Shown here in pieces: positions 1-8,881 of a stretch of DNA of 64,000 nt; position 1 is the first letter of the stretch, and every line of letters starts with the position of its first letter. The stretch lies in contig NZ_CP013650.1 in NCBI RefSeq assembly GCF_001466725.1, positions 4,030,001 to 4,094,000 of the forward strand, in the 5' to 3' direction. The notes under the pieces are model-generated. The model ran no database searches and had not been told where the DNA came from. It saw only the letters and a program-made list of their open reading frames with translations. Both the position numbers and the translations under genes were made by a program. This stretch comes from Lacimicrobium alkaliphilum (GTDB lineage: Bacteria > Pseudomonadota > Gammaproteobacteria > Enterobacterales > Alteromonadaceae).

Positions 1-2448
1 GCCACACCAGAATCATCAGCAACAGCACCCATTGCCAGTGCGCCTCCTGAACCTGAAGTTAAGCCAATATCCGCAGCAACAACGCCTCTTACTGCGACTG
101 AAACCCAGTCTGACCGCGGTAAAACCCCGGCCCAACAAACAGCCCGGGGCTTTGACTTTGAGCACTTTATCAAAGGCAATGGCCTGTTATGGCTGGGCGG
201 GCTGATACTGGCCATCGGGGGCATTTTTCTGGCCCGTTATGCGGCTGAAGCCGGTATGTTGCCCCCGGTTGTGCGGGTCATCATGGGCGGAAGTTTTGGC
301 CTGTTGCTGGTCGTGGCCGCCGAGTATCTGGCCCGCAACGCTGAGCGCTTCAGTATTCACTCGGCCTATGTTTGCGCGGCGCTGGCAAGTGGCGGACTGA
401 TCACCTGTTACGCCATGGTAATGGTGGCTCATGACTACTATGGCTTTATACCGGCGCCCTTTGCGTTTGGCTTACTGGCGTTGGTGTCTTTGAGCGCAAC
501 CTCTTTGTCGCTACGATTCGGCCCGCTGCTGGCCTGGATTGGTATTATCGGGGCCTATGCGGTACCGGCACTGGTCTCCACAGGCTCGAATAATGTCACC
601 GCTTTACTGCTGTACACCGCCTTTATCTCTGCCTCTGCCATCTGGGTCTCCCAGGCTGTTAACCAGCGCTGGTTATGGTGGCTGAGTTTTGCAGGCCACT
701 TTTTATGGATGGCCATCGGCCTGACCATGGCCGACAGCAGCCACTTTACCTTGTTGCTGGTATTTGGTTTATTGTCTGTGTACCTGTATGTGTTGTCCGA
801 TATTCTTGGCTGGGATCTGCACATTAAAATGGACAAGGCGCTGCCAATCAAAGCGCTGCTTATGCCCCGCAAAGAACACCTGGGCGTAATCGCACCGCTA
901 TTGGGCATCAGTGTTTTTCTGGCAACGTTCAGCTCTGCACCCCAGGTTGTTATCGCCGCCATGGCCGTATCAGCGCTGCTGTGTTATTTGCCTTACCGCC
1001 ACAGCGCCTTTGACTCCTGGCCGTTTCTGGCACTTATCTTTTTGTTGTATGGCTTCACCCTGTTGCCTGCACCGCTAAGCTACACCGATAACCTGTTTCC
1101 TTTTCGTGGTGGCTATTTGTTTATTCAGACAGCGGCCCTGGCCGCTATTGCCTACAGCCTGCTAATGCTGCGTTATACACAGCGCCCCGCCTGGCTGTTG
1201 CTGCTGGTGCTGGCGCCTGTGAGTTTATTCGGCATCAGTTATGCCTTATCTGCCGATCAGGCCAGCCAGTATCTGTATCCGGTCTGGGCCATGGAACTGG
1301 CGCTGCTTGCCATCGCCAGTTCTGTGGTAGCGGCGCGTGCCGCGCCGGGACTTTTTCGCATTACTCTGACCATACTGGCCAATGCCTGTATTACCTTATG
1401 TATGACCATGTTGCTGGATGCCGCGACCTTGTCGCTGGCCATCGCCATCCAGATCGCCAGCATGAGTTATTTAAGCCACAAATACCGGGTTGAACTGCCG
1501 GATTGGTTATATAAAGCCGCCCTGACAATAGTGACAATCCGCCTGAGCTTTGCCCCCTGGCTGGATGACTATGCCGGTGAGCAGGTTCTGGGCCTGCACT
1601 GGACAATAGTCATCTACCCCCTTGTACTGGCAACCCTCTGGTTTGCCAGGCATTACAACCCTTCAGCCTTTTTCAGAACCTGGCTGGAAGGGTCCTTTGT
1701 GCATGTGCTGGCGCTGTTTGTTACCACGGAAACCAGTTACCTGCTGGTAGGCCATTACCCGGTATTTTTCGATCTCAGCTTTAAAGAGGCGGCCCTGCTG
1801 GCCCTTAACTGGCTGCTGCTCTCTGGCGTTTACCTGTGGCGTGCCGAAAGAGCTCAGCGCACAGCCCGGTTCTATCGCGTATTTGCTGGCCTGCTGATTG
1901 TGGGCGCCGGCGCATTACACCTGGATATTTCATTGGCCAGCAACCCCTTTATTGCAACAGTACCAACCGGTGAAGGCTTGTTTATCAACTGGTTACTGGT
2001 GCTGTGGGCATTACCCGCACTGATGCTGCTGAGCATGGATCAGTTGGGCCTGACGGCGGCGCGTTTTAAAACTCTGCTTAGGCTGACAGCCGGGCTGTTC
2101 GCCTTTATGTATATCAACGGCCTCATCCGCGGTGCCTGGCACGACGGTGCACTCCGACTAAATGGTGTTACCCAGCAGGCCGAACTCTATGCCTACTCTA
2201 TTGTTTGGTTACTTATCGCCACCGCCATGATTTTTATGGGCCAGTACTTCAGCAAGGTTAAAATAAGCCATCTGGGTTTTGGTATTCTGGCCATGGTACT
2301 GCTCAAAGCCTTTTTAATTGATATGGCGAATCTGGAAGGCCTGTACCGGGCCATATCCTTTATCGGCCTGGGCTTAAGCCTGGTCGCCATCGGCTGGCTG
2401 TTCCAGAAACTGAATTATGAAGATAAACAAACCGGTGCTGAAACTTAG
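1..2448 (+). CDS. DUF2339 multi-spanning membrane protein (5' truncated by window)
   Basis: The frame is open from base 1 without a start, so the N-terminus lies outside the window; 815 codons are visible. The first ~50 visible residues are a Pro/Ala/Thr-rich linker. The stretch FIKGNGLLWLGGLILAIGG with the following LARYA is the typical entry of the DUF2339 family (PF10101), and the rest is a long run of roughly 20 hydrophobic helices. An internal ATG at 256 sits within the first conserved membrane segment and is not the real start. The function of the family is unknown; it is an inner-membrane protein. The gene is GC-rich like most of the window, in contrast to the AT-rich gene that follows. 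Confidence 0.85.
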   Translation, partial: ATPESSATAPIASAPPEPEVKPISAATTPLTATETQSDRGKTPAQQTARGFDFEHFIKGNGLLWLGGLILAIGGIFLARYAAEAGMLPPVVRVIMGGSFGLLLVVAAEYLARNAERFSIHSAYVCAALASGGLITCYAMVMVAHDYYGFIPAPFAFGLLALVSLSATSLSLRFGPLLAWIGIIGAYAVPALVSTGSNNVTALLLYTAFISASAIWVSQAVNQRWLWWLSFAGHFLWMAIGLTMADSSHFTLLLVFGLLSVYLYVLSDILGWDLHIKMDKALPIKALLMPRKEHLGVIAPLLGISVFLATFSSAPQVVIAAMAVSALLCYLPYRHSAFDSWPFLALIFLLYGFTLLPAPLSYTDNLFPFRGGYLFIQTAALAAIAYSLLMLRYTQRPAWLLLLVLAPVSLFGISYALSADQASQYLYPVWAMELALLAIASSVVAARAAPGLFRITLTILANACITLCMTMLLDAATLSLAIAIQIASMSYLSHKYRVELPDWLYKAALTIVTIRLSFAPWLDDYAGEQVLGLHWTIVIYPLVLATLWFARHYNPSAFFRTWLEGSFVHVLALFVTTETSYLLVGHYPVFFDLSFKEAALLALNWLLLSGVYLWRAERAQRTARFYRVFAGLLIVGAGALHLDISLASNPFIATVPTGEGLFINWLLVLWALPALMLLSMDQLGLTAARFKTLLRLTAGLFAFMYINGLIRGAWHDGALRLNGVTQQAELYAYSIVWLLIATAMIFMGQYFSKVKISHLGFGILAMVLLKAFLIDMANLEGLYRAISFIGLGLSLVAIGWLFQKLNYEDKQTGAET

Positions 2449-2822
2449 CCGCCTGAAGGTATTTCTGAATAACGGCTTTGAGCGCAGCGGACATTGTTAG
2501 AAAAACTTGGTAGTTTACTGTAGATTTAAAATGGCACTCATGGGACTGATTTATATACGGTCGCTCGATTGGTAAGACAAAACTAAGATGGATTGGTTAA
2601 ACACGATAATTTCAATCATTGACACGGCCAGTTATCTTCAAAGGTGACTACCATTTTCTGACCAAGATCCTAAAAAAGGTTGAACGATATTGAAATTAAC
2701 GAGGTTACCAACTTTGTATTTTCTTTTATTATACTTTCGCTAGTAATTTTCGAGTGGTCAGAGGATATAAGGTTTAATCTCATTTAGGCCTTTATGTTTG
2801 AAATGCTATTTTTTGGTGATAT
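2449..2822. other. AT-rich intergenic stretch upstream of the Sel1 lipoprotein
   Basis: These 374 bases hold no convincing ORF. The last ~250 are visibly AT-rich and mark the switch from the GC-rich DUF2339 gene to the AT-rich Sel1 gene. They presumably contain the promoter of the Sel1 gene, but I could not pick a -35/-10 pair with proper spacing. No terminator hairpin with a T-run was found after the DUF2339 gene. Confidence 0.5.
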
Positions 2823-5800
2823 ATGCTGTTTAGGTATTTTTTCTTATATTTAGTTGTTTTTTTGCTATCGTCTTGCTCCTCTAACTTGCGCACTTATGAT
2901 GGGCATGATGGTGAATCTAAAGAGGGAGAGAGAACTAAATCCTCTTCCTCACCTTTAGATCCCAAGATGATGAAAAACTGGAAAAGAGAAATAAAATCTT
3001 TTTACGATTCCTCTCCAACTTTAAATATTGCCCCTTATATTGTTGCTATAACATCAATAGAAGATTCTGTGTTGTCTGGTGATTGTAAAGCGGCGTCCAT
3101 TCCGGAATTGGATAAATTACTTTCGTTAAATCCCAGCAGCTTGGTGGCAAACTACCTTCTAGGCGAGTGTTCAGAGAATAGCAGTGCGCCCCGATTTAGA
3201 CAGAATGCCTTTGAAATTTACCAAACTTTGGCATCGGTAAAAAAAGGGCTTTCACCCGAGAGAGCCATTGAGATAAGAGAGGTCCTGGAAGCACCTCTTA
3301 TACTGTCCTTTATGGGTGTTGATTTTTATGATATCGAATTGATTGAACACAAAGACTTTTTTTTGTACAAGTTGCATACATTTAATCCACATTCAAAAAA
3401 AATGGAACATCGGTATTTTTCAAACAAAAAGCTATTTAGTGATTTCGGGTTGAATGACATTAGCGTTTTAGATGAGGAAGAAGATTATAATTCTTTACCC
3501 TTAGTATTGTACTTTTCACAAATATATCCGTTTTTAGACAAGCTCTTTGCGAGAAATTTTTTAGCGCAGGGAGAGTATGCTGCTGTTATCAATATTCTGG
3601 AATCAAACTCAAAGGAAAGTTCAATATCATCATCGTTGTTAGCAGAAGCCTATATGAAAAATGATGATTGGGATAATGCAAGGAATACAATGGTCGAGGT
3701 CGAGCTTTTTGCTGATTATGGTTTTGATGAAGCACTGCTCACCCAGGCAGAATATATAATTAATGTGTTTGGAAAGGCTGAAGGAATAGTACGTATTTAT
3801 GAAATTTTAGGTCAGATAGATCGGTATGCGATTCAGACTAATGCCTTGGAAAGATTAGTGAAGAGGTTGGTTGGTTATGAACATCATAGGACATTGTTGG
3901 ATTCACTCTACGCACATAGTGATGATCCATACATACCCCGACTAGTGACTAAGATTTCTCGAGAAATGCATACCGCTAATCAGCACGACATTGAAACTTC
4001 CTTGCTGAAATTTTCGGCAGAGAAAGGTGATAATCAGGCACTATTTTACTTGGCCATGTCCTATAGAGATGGACACTCTGTCGAGATGAACTTGAGCAGA
4101 GCGATTGAGCTATTCGAAGCTTCGTCACAAGCAGGGTTTTCAAAGGCTGATTGTTATTTAGGATTACTTTATAGGGATTACGATTCAATATTTGACTTGG
4201 ATAAGGCTCTAGAACATTTAGAGATAGCGTCGAGCGCCGAAACTGGAGGATGTGAGTTTGAGTTGGCGTACACCTATGATGAGTTAGTAGGTGACTATGA
4301 AAAAGCTGGATATTTGTACAAAGTTGCATCTGCTAATGGAGATGGTGCCGCTACAAACAATCTTGGATTAATGTATGAAAGTGGAAGAGGTGTCTCGAAA
4401 GATGTTGAGAAAGCGATTTCTCTTTATTTGGAGGCTATTAAGCAAGGAGACTCATCGGGTCATGTTAATTTAGGACGGTTGTATGAGTCTGGTATAGATG
4501 TAGAGCAAGATTTCTCAAAGGCTTTTTCTCATTACTCAAAGGGAGTAGAGCTGAAAAATGATCAAGCTATGCACAACCTTGCAAGTATGTACCTCGCGGG
4601 AAATTATGTCGAAAAAAACCGACATAAAGCAAATGAGCTTTTCAAAAGAGCAGCGTTAAAAGGCAACCAGTTTTCTCTATTTAATCTTGGCAACGCATAC
4701 CGCTATGGTAGAGGAGAAGATATTGATATTAATAAAGCCCTATTCAATTATAAAGGCTCTGCGGAATTCGGACAAGCAAGGGCTTTTTGTGAGCTCGGTG
4801 AAATGTATAGAGACTACCCAAACATTAAGAATATGGAGTTATCTGAGCGATATTTCTTGGAAGGCGCTAAAGCTGGCGTTCAGAAGTGTCAGCGTGAATT
4901 AGGATACTTGTATAAAAATCATTTCGAGAAGCATGAGGAATCTGTTAAGTGGTTAAAAGTGGCGGCAGCGCAAGGAGATGTTGATGCGAACTATAGCTTA
5001 GGATTGGCATATGATTTCGGCTATGGCGTTGAAGTGGATGTATATCGGGCAATTGATTATTACGAACAAGCCACTAAATTGGGAAGCGATATTTCTCCTG
5101 CAAATCTCGGATATATTTATGAGACCGGAAAGCATGGAACAACTATCAATAATCGAAAAGCGCTGCATTACTATGAAATTTCTGCTAAAAGAAATAATCC
5201 TCAAGGCATGAATAATCTGGCGACTTTTTATCGCTACGGAATAGAAGTTCAACAGGACCTAAGAAAAGCATTTGTTTTATATACAAATTCGGCGAAAGCG
5301 AATAACGAGTTTGCATTAAATAACTTGGCAAATATGTACCTAAATGCTGAAGGAGTACAGCAGGACTATGGAAAGGCTTTTGAGCTCTTTGAACGCTCTT
5401 CATCACTTAACTTCCCAGACGCCATACACTCTATAGGGGCAATGTACTTTCATGGTCTTGGAGTAGAAAAAAACTACTCAAAGGCTGTTGAATATCTGAC
5501 TCGCTCATCTGATCTGGGTAATAGCAGTTCTTCAAATGAGCTGGCATTGATTTTTTCTGATGAAGAGTTTTCAGGGAAGGACTTTCAACGGGCCATACAA
5601 TACTTCACTTTATCTTACGAACAAGGTAGTCAAGAAGCTCCTTTCAATCTTGCATTATTGTATCAACGAGGTGTGACTTTAAGGGAAGACATACCATTAG
5701 CAATTCAATGGTTCAAGAAAGCATTTGCAGCCGGAAATAAGAAAGCTGCTGATGTGCTTTCTGAAATGTATTGGTACGGTAATGGGGTAGAGAAAAATGA

Positions 5801-6434
5801 AGAGTTAGCTATTTACTGGATTCAAAGGCTGGCAGAATCCCAAGGATACAATAGTGAATCTTTTATTGGCGAACATTTCTTCTATGGTGTCAATGTTGAG
5901 CAAAGTTATGAGAGAGCACGCCACTATTTCGAATTGGCCGCTTTGGAAAAAGATGATATTGCTCTGAATAATTTAGGAGAAATCTACCGATTTGGTCTTG
6001 GAATTGAGAAAGATCAAGAGTCGGCCATGATTTACTATCTGGAATCTGCCGCAGCTGGTTCTATCATTGCGATGTATAATCTTGGCGAGATATACAAAGA
6101 AGGTCAGGGAGTAAATAAAAGCAATCAACAGGCTCTAGAATGGTTTGAAAAATCAGCTGAGGGTGGATATGTTGAGGCAATGTACGCTGTTAGCAAATTG
6201 TACATGAAGGGGGAGGCCATACAAACTGAGATGAGTGAAGCCAATCGGTGGTTACTTAGAGCTGCACAAAGTGGACACGTAGAAGCAATGTTTGATATCG
6301 CCAAGGGCGTCTTGGAGCAGGAGAATGAGCTAACGAGTCGGCAGCAAGCCCTGAAATTTTTGAAGGATAGCGCAGAAAATGGATACGAACCGGCTATTGA
6401 GTACCTTAATGACGAGGTTGAGTACCATAATTAG
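2823..6434 (+). CDS. Large Sel1-repeat (TPR-like) lipoprotein
   Basis: A 1203-residue protein with a lipoprotein signal: a hydrophobic N-terminus ending in the lipobox LSSC (Cys18) followed by Ser-Ser-Asn, so it is probably anchored in the outer membrane or inner-membrane periplasmic face. Residues ~30-390 are a helical region without a family I recognise. From about residue 400 to 1190 there are roughly 22 Sel1-type repeats of ~36 residues, with the pattern A-x-x-x-L-G/A-x-x-Y-x-x-G-x-G-V-x-x-D-x-x-K-A. Sel1 arrays are protein-protein interaction scaffolds; no enzymatic domain is visible. The gene is AT-rich and uses codons unlike its neighbours, which suggests horizontal acquisition. A weak ribosome site (GGTGAT) precedes the ATG. 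The partner is unknown. Confidence 0.88.
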   Translation: MLFRYFFLYLVVFLLSSCSSNLRTYDGHDGESKEGERTKSSSSPLDPKMMKNWKREIKSFYDSSPTLNIAPYIVAITSIEDSVLSGDCKAASIPELDKLLSLNPSSLVANYLLGECSENSSAPRFRQNAFEIYQTLASVKKGLSPERAIEIREVLEAPLILSFMGVDFYDIELIEHKDFFLYKLHTFNPHSKKMEHRYFSNKKLFSDFGLNDISVLDEEEDYNSLPLVLYFSQIYPFLDKLFARNFLAQGEYAAVINILESNSKESSISSSLLAEAYMKNDDWDNARNTMVEVELFADYGFDEALLTQAEYIINVFGKAEGIVRIYEILGQIDRYAIQTNALERLVKRLVGYEHHRTLLDSLYAHSDDPYIPRLVTKISREMHTANQHDIETSLLKFSAEKGDNQALFYLAMSYRDGHSVEMNLSRAIELFEASSQAGFSKADCYLGLLYRDYDSIFDLDKALEHLEIASSAETGGCEFELAYTYDELVGDYEKAGYLYKVASANGDGAATNNLGLMYESGRGVSKDVEKAISLYLEAIKQGDSSGHVNLGRLYESGIDVEQDFSKAFSHYSKGVELKNDQAMHNLASMYLAGNYVEKNRHKANELFKRAALKGNQFSLFNLGNAYRYGRGEDIDINKALFNYKGSAEFGQARAFCELGEMYRDYPNIKNMELSERYFLEGAKAGVQKCQRELGYLYKNHFEKHEESVKWLKVAAAQGDVDANYSLGLAYDFGYGVEVDVYRAIDYYEQATKLGSDISPANLGYIYETGKHGTTINNRKALHYYEISAKRNNPQGMNNLATFYRYGIEVQQDLRKAFVLYTNSAKANNEFALNNLANMYLNAEGVQQDYGKAFELFERSSSLNFPDAIHSIGAMYFHGLGVEKNYSKAVEYLTRSSDLGNSSSSNELALIFSDEEFSGKDFQRAIQYFTLSYEQGSQEAPFNLALLYQRGVTLREDIPLAIQWFKKAFAAGNKKAADVLSEMYWYGNGVEKNEELAIYWIQRLAESQGYNSESFIGEHFFYGVNVEQSYERARHYFELAALEKDDIALNNLGEIYRFGLGIEKDQESAMIYYLESAAAGSIIAMYNLGEIYKEGQGVNKSNQQALEWFEKSAEGGYVEAMYAVSKLYMKGEAIQTEMSEANRWLLRAAQSGHVEAMFDIAKGVLEQENELTSRQQALKFLKDSAENGYEPAIEYLNDEVEYHN

Positions 6435-6584
6435 TGATTTGTAATAGTGCAGACTGTTGGCTGAAGGGTAATTAAGAATAAAAGTGTCAGTTCCAGATCG
6501 AGCGTTCACAACTGGCATCTCACAGCCTTTTCGGACGAAGGGCAGAAGTGGGCGTTTTAGCCGAAAACCAACGGGTAAGTACAC

Positions 6585-6617
6585 AAAAATTAGCGCTTGT
6601 TAAGAGATAAGCGCTAA
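6585..6617 (-). terminator. Intrinsic terminator of the 6618-7058 gene
   Basis: A perfect 9-bp inverted repeat, TTAGCGCTT (6590-6598) and AAGCGCTAA (6609-6617), encloses a 10-base loop. Read on the minus strand it lies directly after the TGA of the small secreted protein gene and is followed by a run of five T (6585-6589 read as complement). This supports that the minus-strand ORF is a real transcribed gene. Confidence 0.75.
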
Positions 6618-7058
6618 TCATATTTTATGCAGCTTCCCATCACACAGCTCATGTTCAGATTCTACAATTGATTCTTGAACATGTATGACGGGATTACTTA
6701 AGTCCACACCAGCATTTTGCTCGGGGAAGACAACCGTAGGTCTGGCCGGATTATAATAAAAAATTTTGGAACTCCAGTTTAACCGCTCGCCAATCTGATA
6801 TGTTGGCTTATGCTTTTGGGTAGTAAAGTATGCGCAAGCTGTTACAAGCCACTCTTTAGATATGTTCACTTCAACACTTTGGTTCTCACACTTAGCTTTC
6901 CCAACGAATAAAAATTGCTCTAACTCTCCATCTGGCGATACTGCGTACATACCTACTAATCCGCAAAATGTATCAAAGCTTGAAGTACTATCCATCGCAG
7001 TTGAATGAACGTGGACAAAAACCAATAAAAGTAAAATGAATTTCACCGAATTCTCCAT
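6618..7058 (-). CDS. Small secreted protein of unknown function
   Basis: 146 residues. The N-terminus (MENSVKF then ILLLLVFVHVHSTAM) is a typical Sec signal peptide with likely cleavage around residue 20. The mature part has four or five cysteines (FCGLVG, KCEN, TACAY, LCDGK) that could form disulfides in the periplasm. I do not recognise the family. The ribosome site AGG lies 5-6 bases before the ATG, and a clean intrinsic terminator follows the stop codon, which argues for a real gene. It belongs to the AT-rich accessory stretch and has no identifiable partner. Confidence 0.6.
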   Translation of the reverse strand: MENSVKFILLLLVFVHVHSTAMDSTSSFDTFCGLVGMYAVSPDGELEQFLFVGKAKCENQSVEVNISKEWLVTACAYFTTQKHKPTYQIGERLNWSSKIFYYNPARPTVVFPEQNAGVDLSNPVIHVQESIVESEHELCDGKLHKI

Positions 7059-7117
7059 GCAGCCTGACAGCTAAATGATGCGAACCCTAATAGCTGCATA
7101 TTAAAAATCCACTATTC

Positions 7118-7384
7118 TTACGACGATTTCCCATCGTCACTTCCTCTTCGCCTCTCAGCACGATCAACAATTAATAAATAGATGCTGTGAGCAATGAGCC
7201 CCCAGCAAACTAGAGCGACAATAGCGCAGGGAAAAGCCAGTTGGGGCACTTGCGCCTTGAAGCCACCAATAGAAAAAATAGTAGTTATAACACCAAAGAT
7301 TGCCTCAAGAGCAAACATCTCAATGTTTAGCATATAAGCAGGCTTAGTCGTCTTAGCTGCATAGTGATTAACTTTATAACTCAT
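7118..7384 (-). CDS. Small two-helix membrane protein of unknown function
   Basis: 88 residues: a polar N-terminus, two hydrophobic segments (about residues 25-45 and 50-73), and a basic/polar tail (DRAERRRGSDDGKSS) expected on the cytoplasmic side. No family was recognised. It lies on the same strand as the small secreted protein gene, 59 bases upstream of it, and the two could be co-transcribed. Composition is AT-richer than the flanking housekeeping genes. The call rests on the coherent membrane topology, and the gene could be strain-specific. Confidence 0.5.
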   Translation of the reverse strand: MSYKVNHYAAKTTKPAYMLNIEMFALEAIFGVITTIFSIGGFKAQVPQLAFPCAIVALVCWGLIAHSIYLLIVDRAERRRGSDDGKSS

Positions 7385-7582
7385 GCCTACTAATGTTCCT
7401 TTGGTTGAACGTACACTCCGTCAACGAGCGATAGTTGTTAAACAATAAACAAGCCCCACTCAGTTCGTAGCCGCCTGCAAGGTACAGCCTGACAGATTTT
7501 CATACGATAAAGCATCGCACAAATCTTTGCATTTTGTCATCAAACAGCTAACGGCAGCATTCTAACGGTCAAATTCGTGTCA

Positions 7583-7875
7583 CTACCGCTTAACAGCTGT
7601 TGCGCCAAGTTTGAAGCCGCCGGAGGCGAGGAGTTTATTGACTACAGACAGCCGCGGGTCAGTATTGCCTTTTTCGATATCACGCAGGTTTTATCTGAAA
7701 TACCCACAAATCTTGCGCATTGGGTCTGTGTCATGCCGTACAATTGGGTGCGTATACGTTTTATCACCTGCCCTGTGCTAACAAGGTTTTCAGCCAGCTC
7801 TGTTTCTATCGCCTGCAAGATAGCCTTGCGTTCGATGACAGACAGATTAACCATGGTAGCCCCCATCTCAGACAT
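7583..7875 (-). pseudogene. XRE/HipB-like helix-turn-helix repressor, frameshifted
   Basis: Reading from the ATG at 7875 (or the better-placed ATG at 7854) gives a helical N-terminus and the start of an XRE helix-turn-helix (MTQTQCARFVGISDKT). The frame then drifts into nonsense and stops at TAG 7642-7644. Shifting by one base at the ACC/CTG junction (about 7688-7692) restores a classical continuation, LRDIEKGNTDPRLSVVNKLL then ASGGFKLG, ending at TAG 7583-7585. A single missing C therefore explains the break. The restored protein resembles antitoxin-type XRE repressors of the HipB kind. No toxin gene (HipA or other) lies beside it. It could be a true pseudogene or an assembly error. Confidence 0.8.
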
Positions 7876-7954
7876 CTTGCTTTTGGTCCTGTTGAAGCCG
7901 ATAGTCGGAACTATTCTACCGAATACTATCAATAAACCACTCATATCAGGAAGC

Positions 7955-8005
7955 AAACTACCGTTTTACTCTTGTGCGTAGTGAATTTACGGTAGTTTAT
8001 TACCG
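7955..8005. promoter_or_regulatory. Palindromic operators of the XRE repressor
   Basis: AAACTACCGT (7955-7964) and its exact complement ACGGTAGTTT (7989-7998) are separated by 24 bases. A second, overlapping palindrome is CGGTA-N6-TACCG (7990-8005). TACCGAATA also occurs twice as a direct repeat (7917-7925 and 8001-8009). Spaced dyads just upstream of an XRE gene are the usual autorepression operators. That the broken XRE gene's product bound here is inferred. Confidence 0.6.
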
Positions 8006-8101
8006 AATAGGCGCAGCGTCATTTGGGTCTGGCCGTAGGGCTGATTTTTTTGGAAATAGGGCTGTAGATTGGAAACCTTGTGACACAATGATTCCCCTGA
8101 G

Positions 8102-8785
8102 TTACCTCTGAACAGGGCCCTTGTTATCCGGCGATGTCAGCAGTGTTTTTACAAACTTCCAGTGCCAGGCAATGCCTGCCAGAACCGCAATATGGAAGAG
8201 TTCATGGGGCCCCAGCACGCCGGGGATCAGCACCGGCACACGCAGGAAATCCAGCGTTGCGCCCAGAGTGTAGGCAAGGGCTCCGAAAAACAGCGGCCGG
8301 ATAATGCCAAAGCCATGCATTTGGTGGGTAAGATAAGCCGACGCAATGCCCATCCAGCCAAGACCAATATAGAACAGCAGCCCCAGCCATTCGGCAAAAT
8401 CACTAAAGTAGATGGTCTTCAGAGTCAGTCCGGTAATGGCAAGGCCCCAGATTAAGGTCAGAAAGCCCCAACGCCAGAAACCACGGAAGATGATGGCGTG
8501 GATGGGGGTAAAGGTGCCCGCGATCAACAGAAAGATACCGGCATGATCGAGCCGTTTTAGCACCGCCCGCCCGGTTGTGCCGGGGTCCAGCAAGTGGAAC
8601 ACACCACTCATCGAGAGTAAAAACACCACGGTGAATACATAAATACACACCGTCACCACACGCACCGGTTGCCCCAGCGCCTGGCGGATAAGCCCAATCC
8701 CAAGTATCAGGGCCAGTAACGCGGCCAGTAAATGGCTGATGGAGCTGAAGGGGTCGCCAAAACCGGGAATATCTATCACATCCAT
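8102..8785 (-). CDS. Hemolysin III / PAQR-family membrane protein
   Basis: 227 residues with about seven hydrophobic helices. The PAQR/HlyIII family (PF03006) marks are present: an early Ser-x3-His (SISH) in helix 1, the LDHAGIFLLIAGTFTP segment in the middle with the conserved Asp-His, and a late PHELFHIAVL segment with two His. These His/Asp residues form a metal-ligand set related to ceramidase-like hydrolases. The bacterial proteins (Bacillus YqfA type) are often called hemolysin III, but the physiological role is unsettled. It lies downstream of dam on the same strand with a 96-base gap. Confidence 0.85.
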   Translation of the reverse strand: MDVIDIPGFGDPFSSISHLLAALLALILGIGLIRQALGQPVRVVTVCIYVFTVVFLLSMSGVFHLLDPGTTGRAVLKRLDHAGIFLLIAGTFTPIHAIIFRGFWRWGFLTLIWGLAITGLTLKTIYFSDFAEWLGLLFYIGLGWMGIASAYLTHQMHGFGIIRPLFFGALAYTLGATLDFLRVPVLIPGVLGPHELFHIAVLAGIAWHWKFVKTLLTSPDNKGPVQR

Positions 8786-8881
8786 AGTGCTTCTCCAACG
8801 CTGTGTTAAGCGGGGCAGAGTGAATCAAAGTCAGAACACTTTACAGAAACCCTGGCGTGCAAATTTGCCTGCTTGTAGCCA

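Noticed and set aside
7060..7495. CAGCCTGACAG repeated upstream of the two small minus-strand genes (7060-7070, 7485-7495), suspected integron attC sites
   Set aside because: No RYYYAAC/GTTRRRY core pair or attC-like long imperfect stem could be built; an 11-base repeat alone is too weak.
7680..7700. Programmed -1 frameshift in the XRE gene
   Set aside because: The site GATAAAACCTG is not an X-XXY-YYZ slippery heptamer and no stimulatory hairpin was evident; a deletion is simpler.
7577..7981. 134-codon plus-strand ORF across the XRE locus
   Set aside because: The minus strand carries a clear helix-turn-helix after one frame correction, and the ORF runs through its operators.
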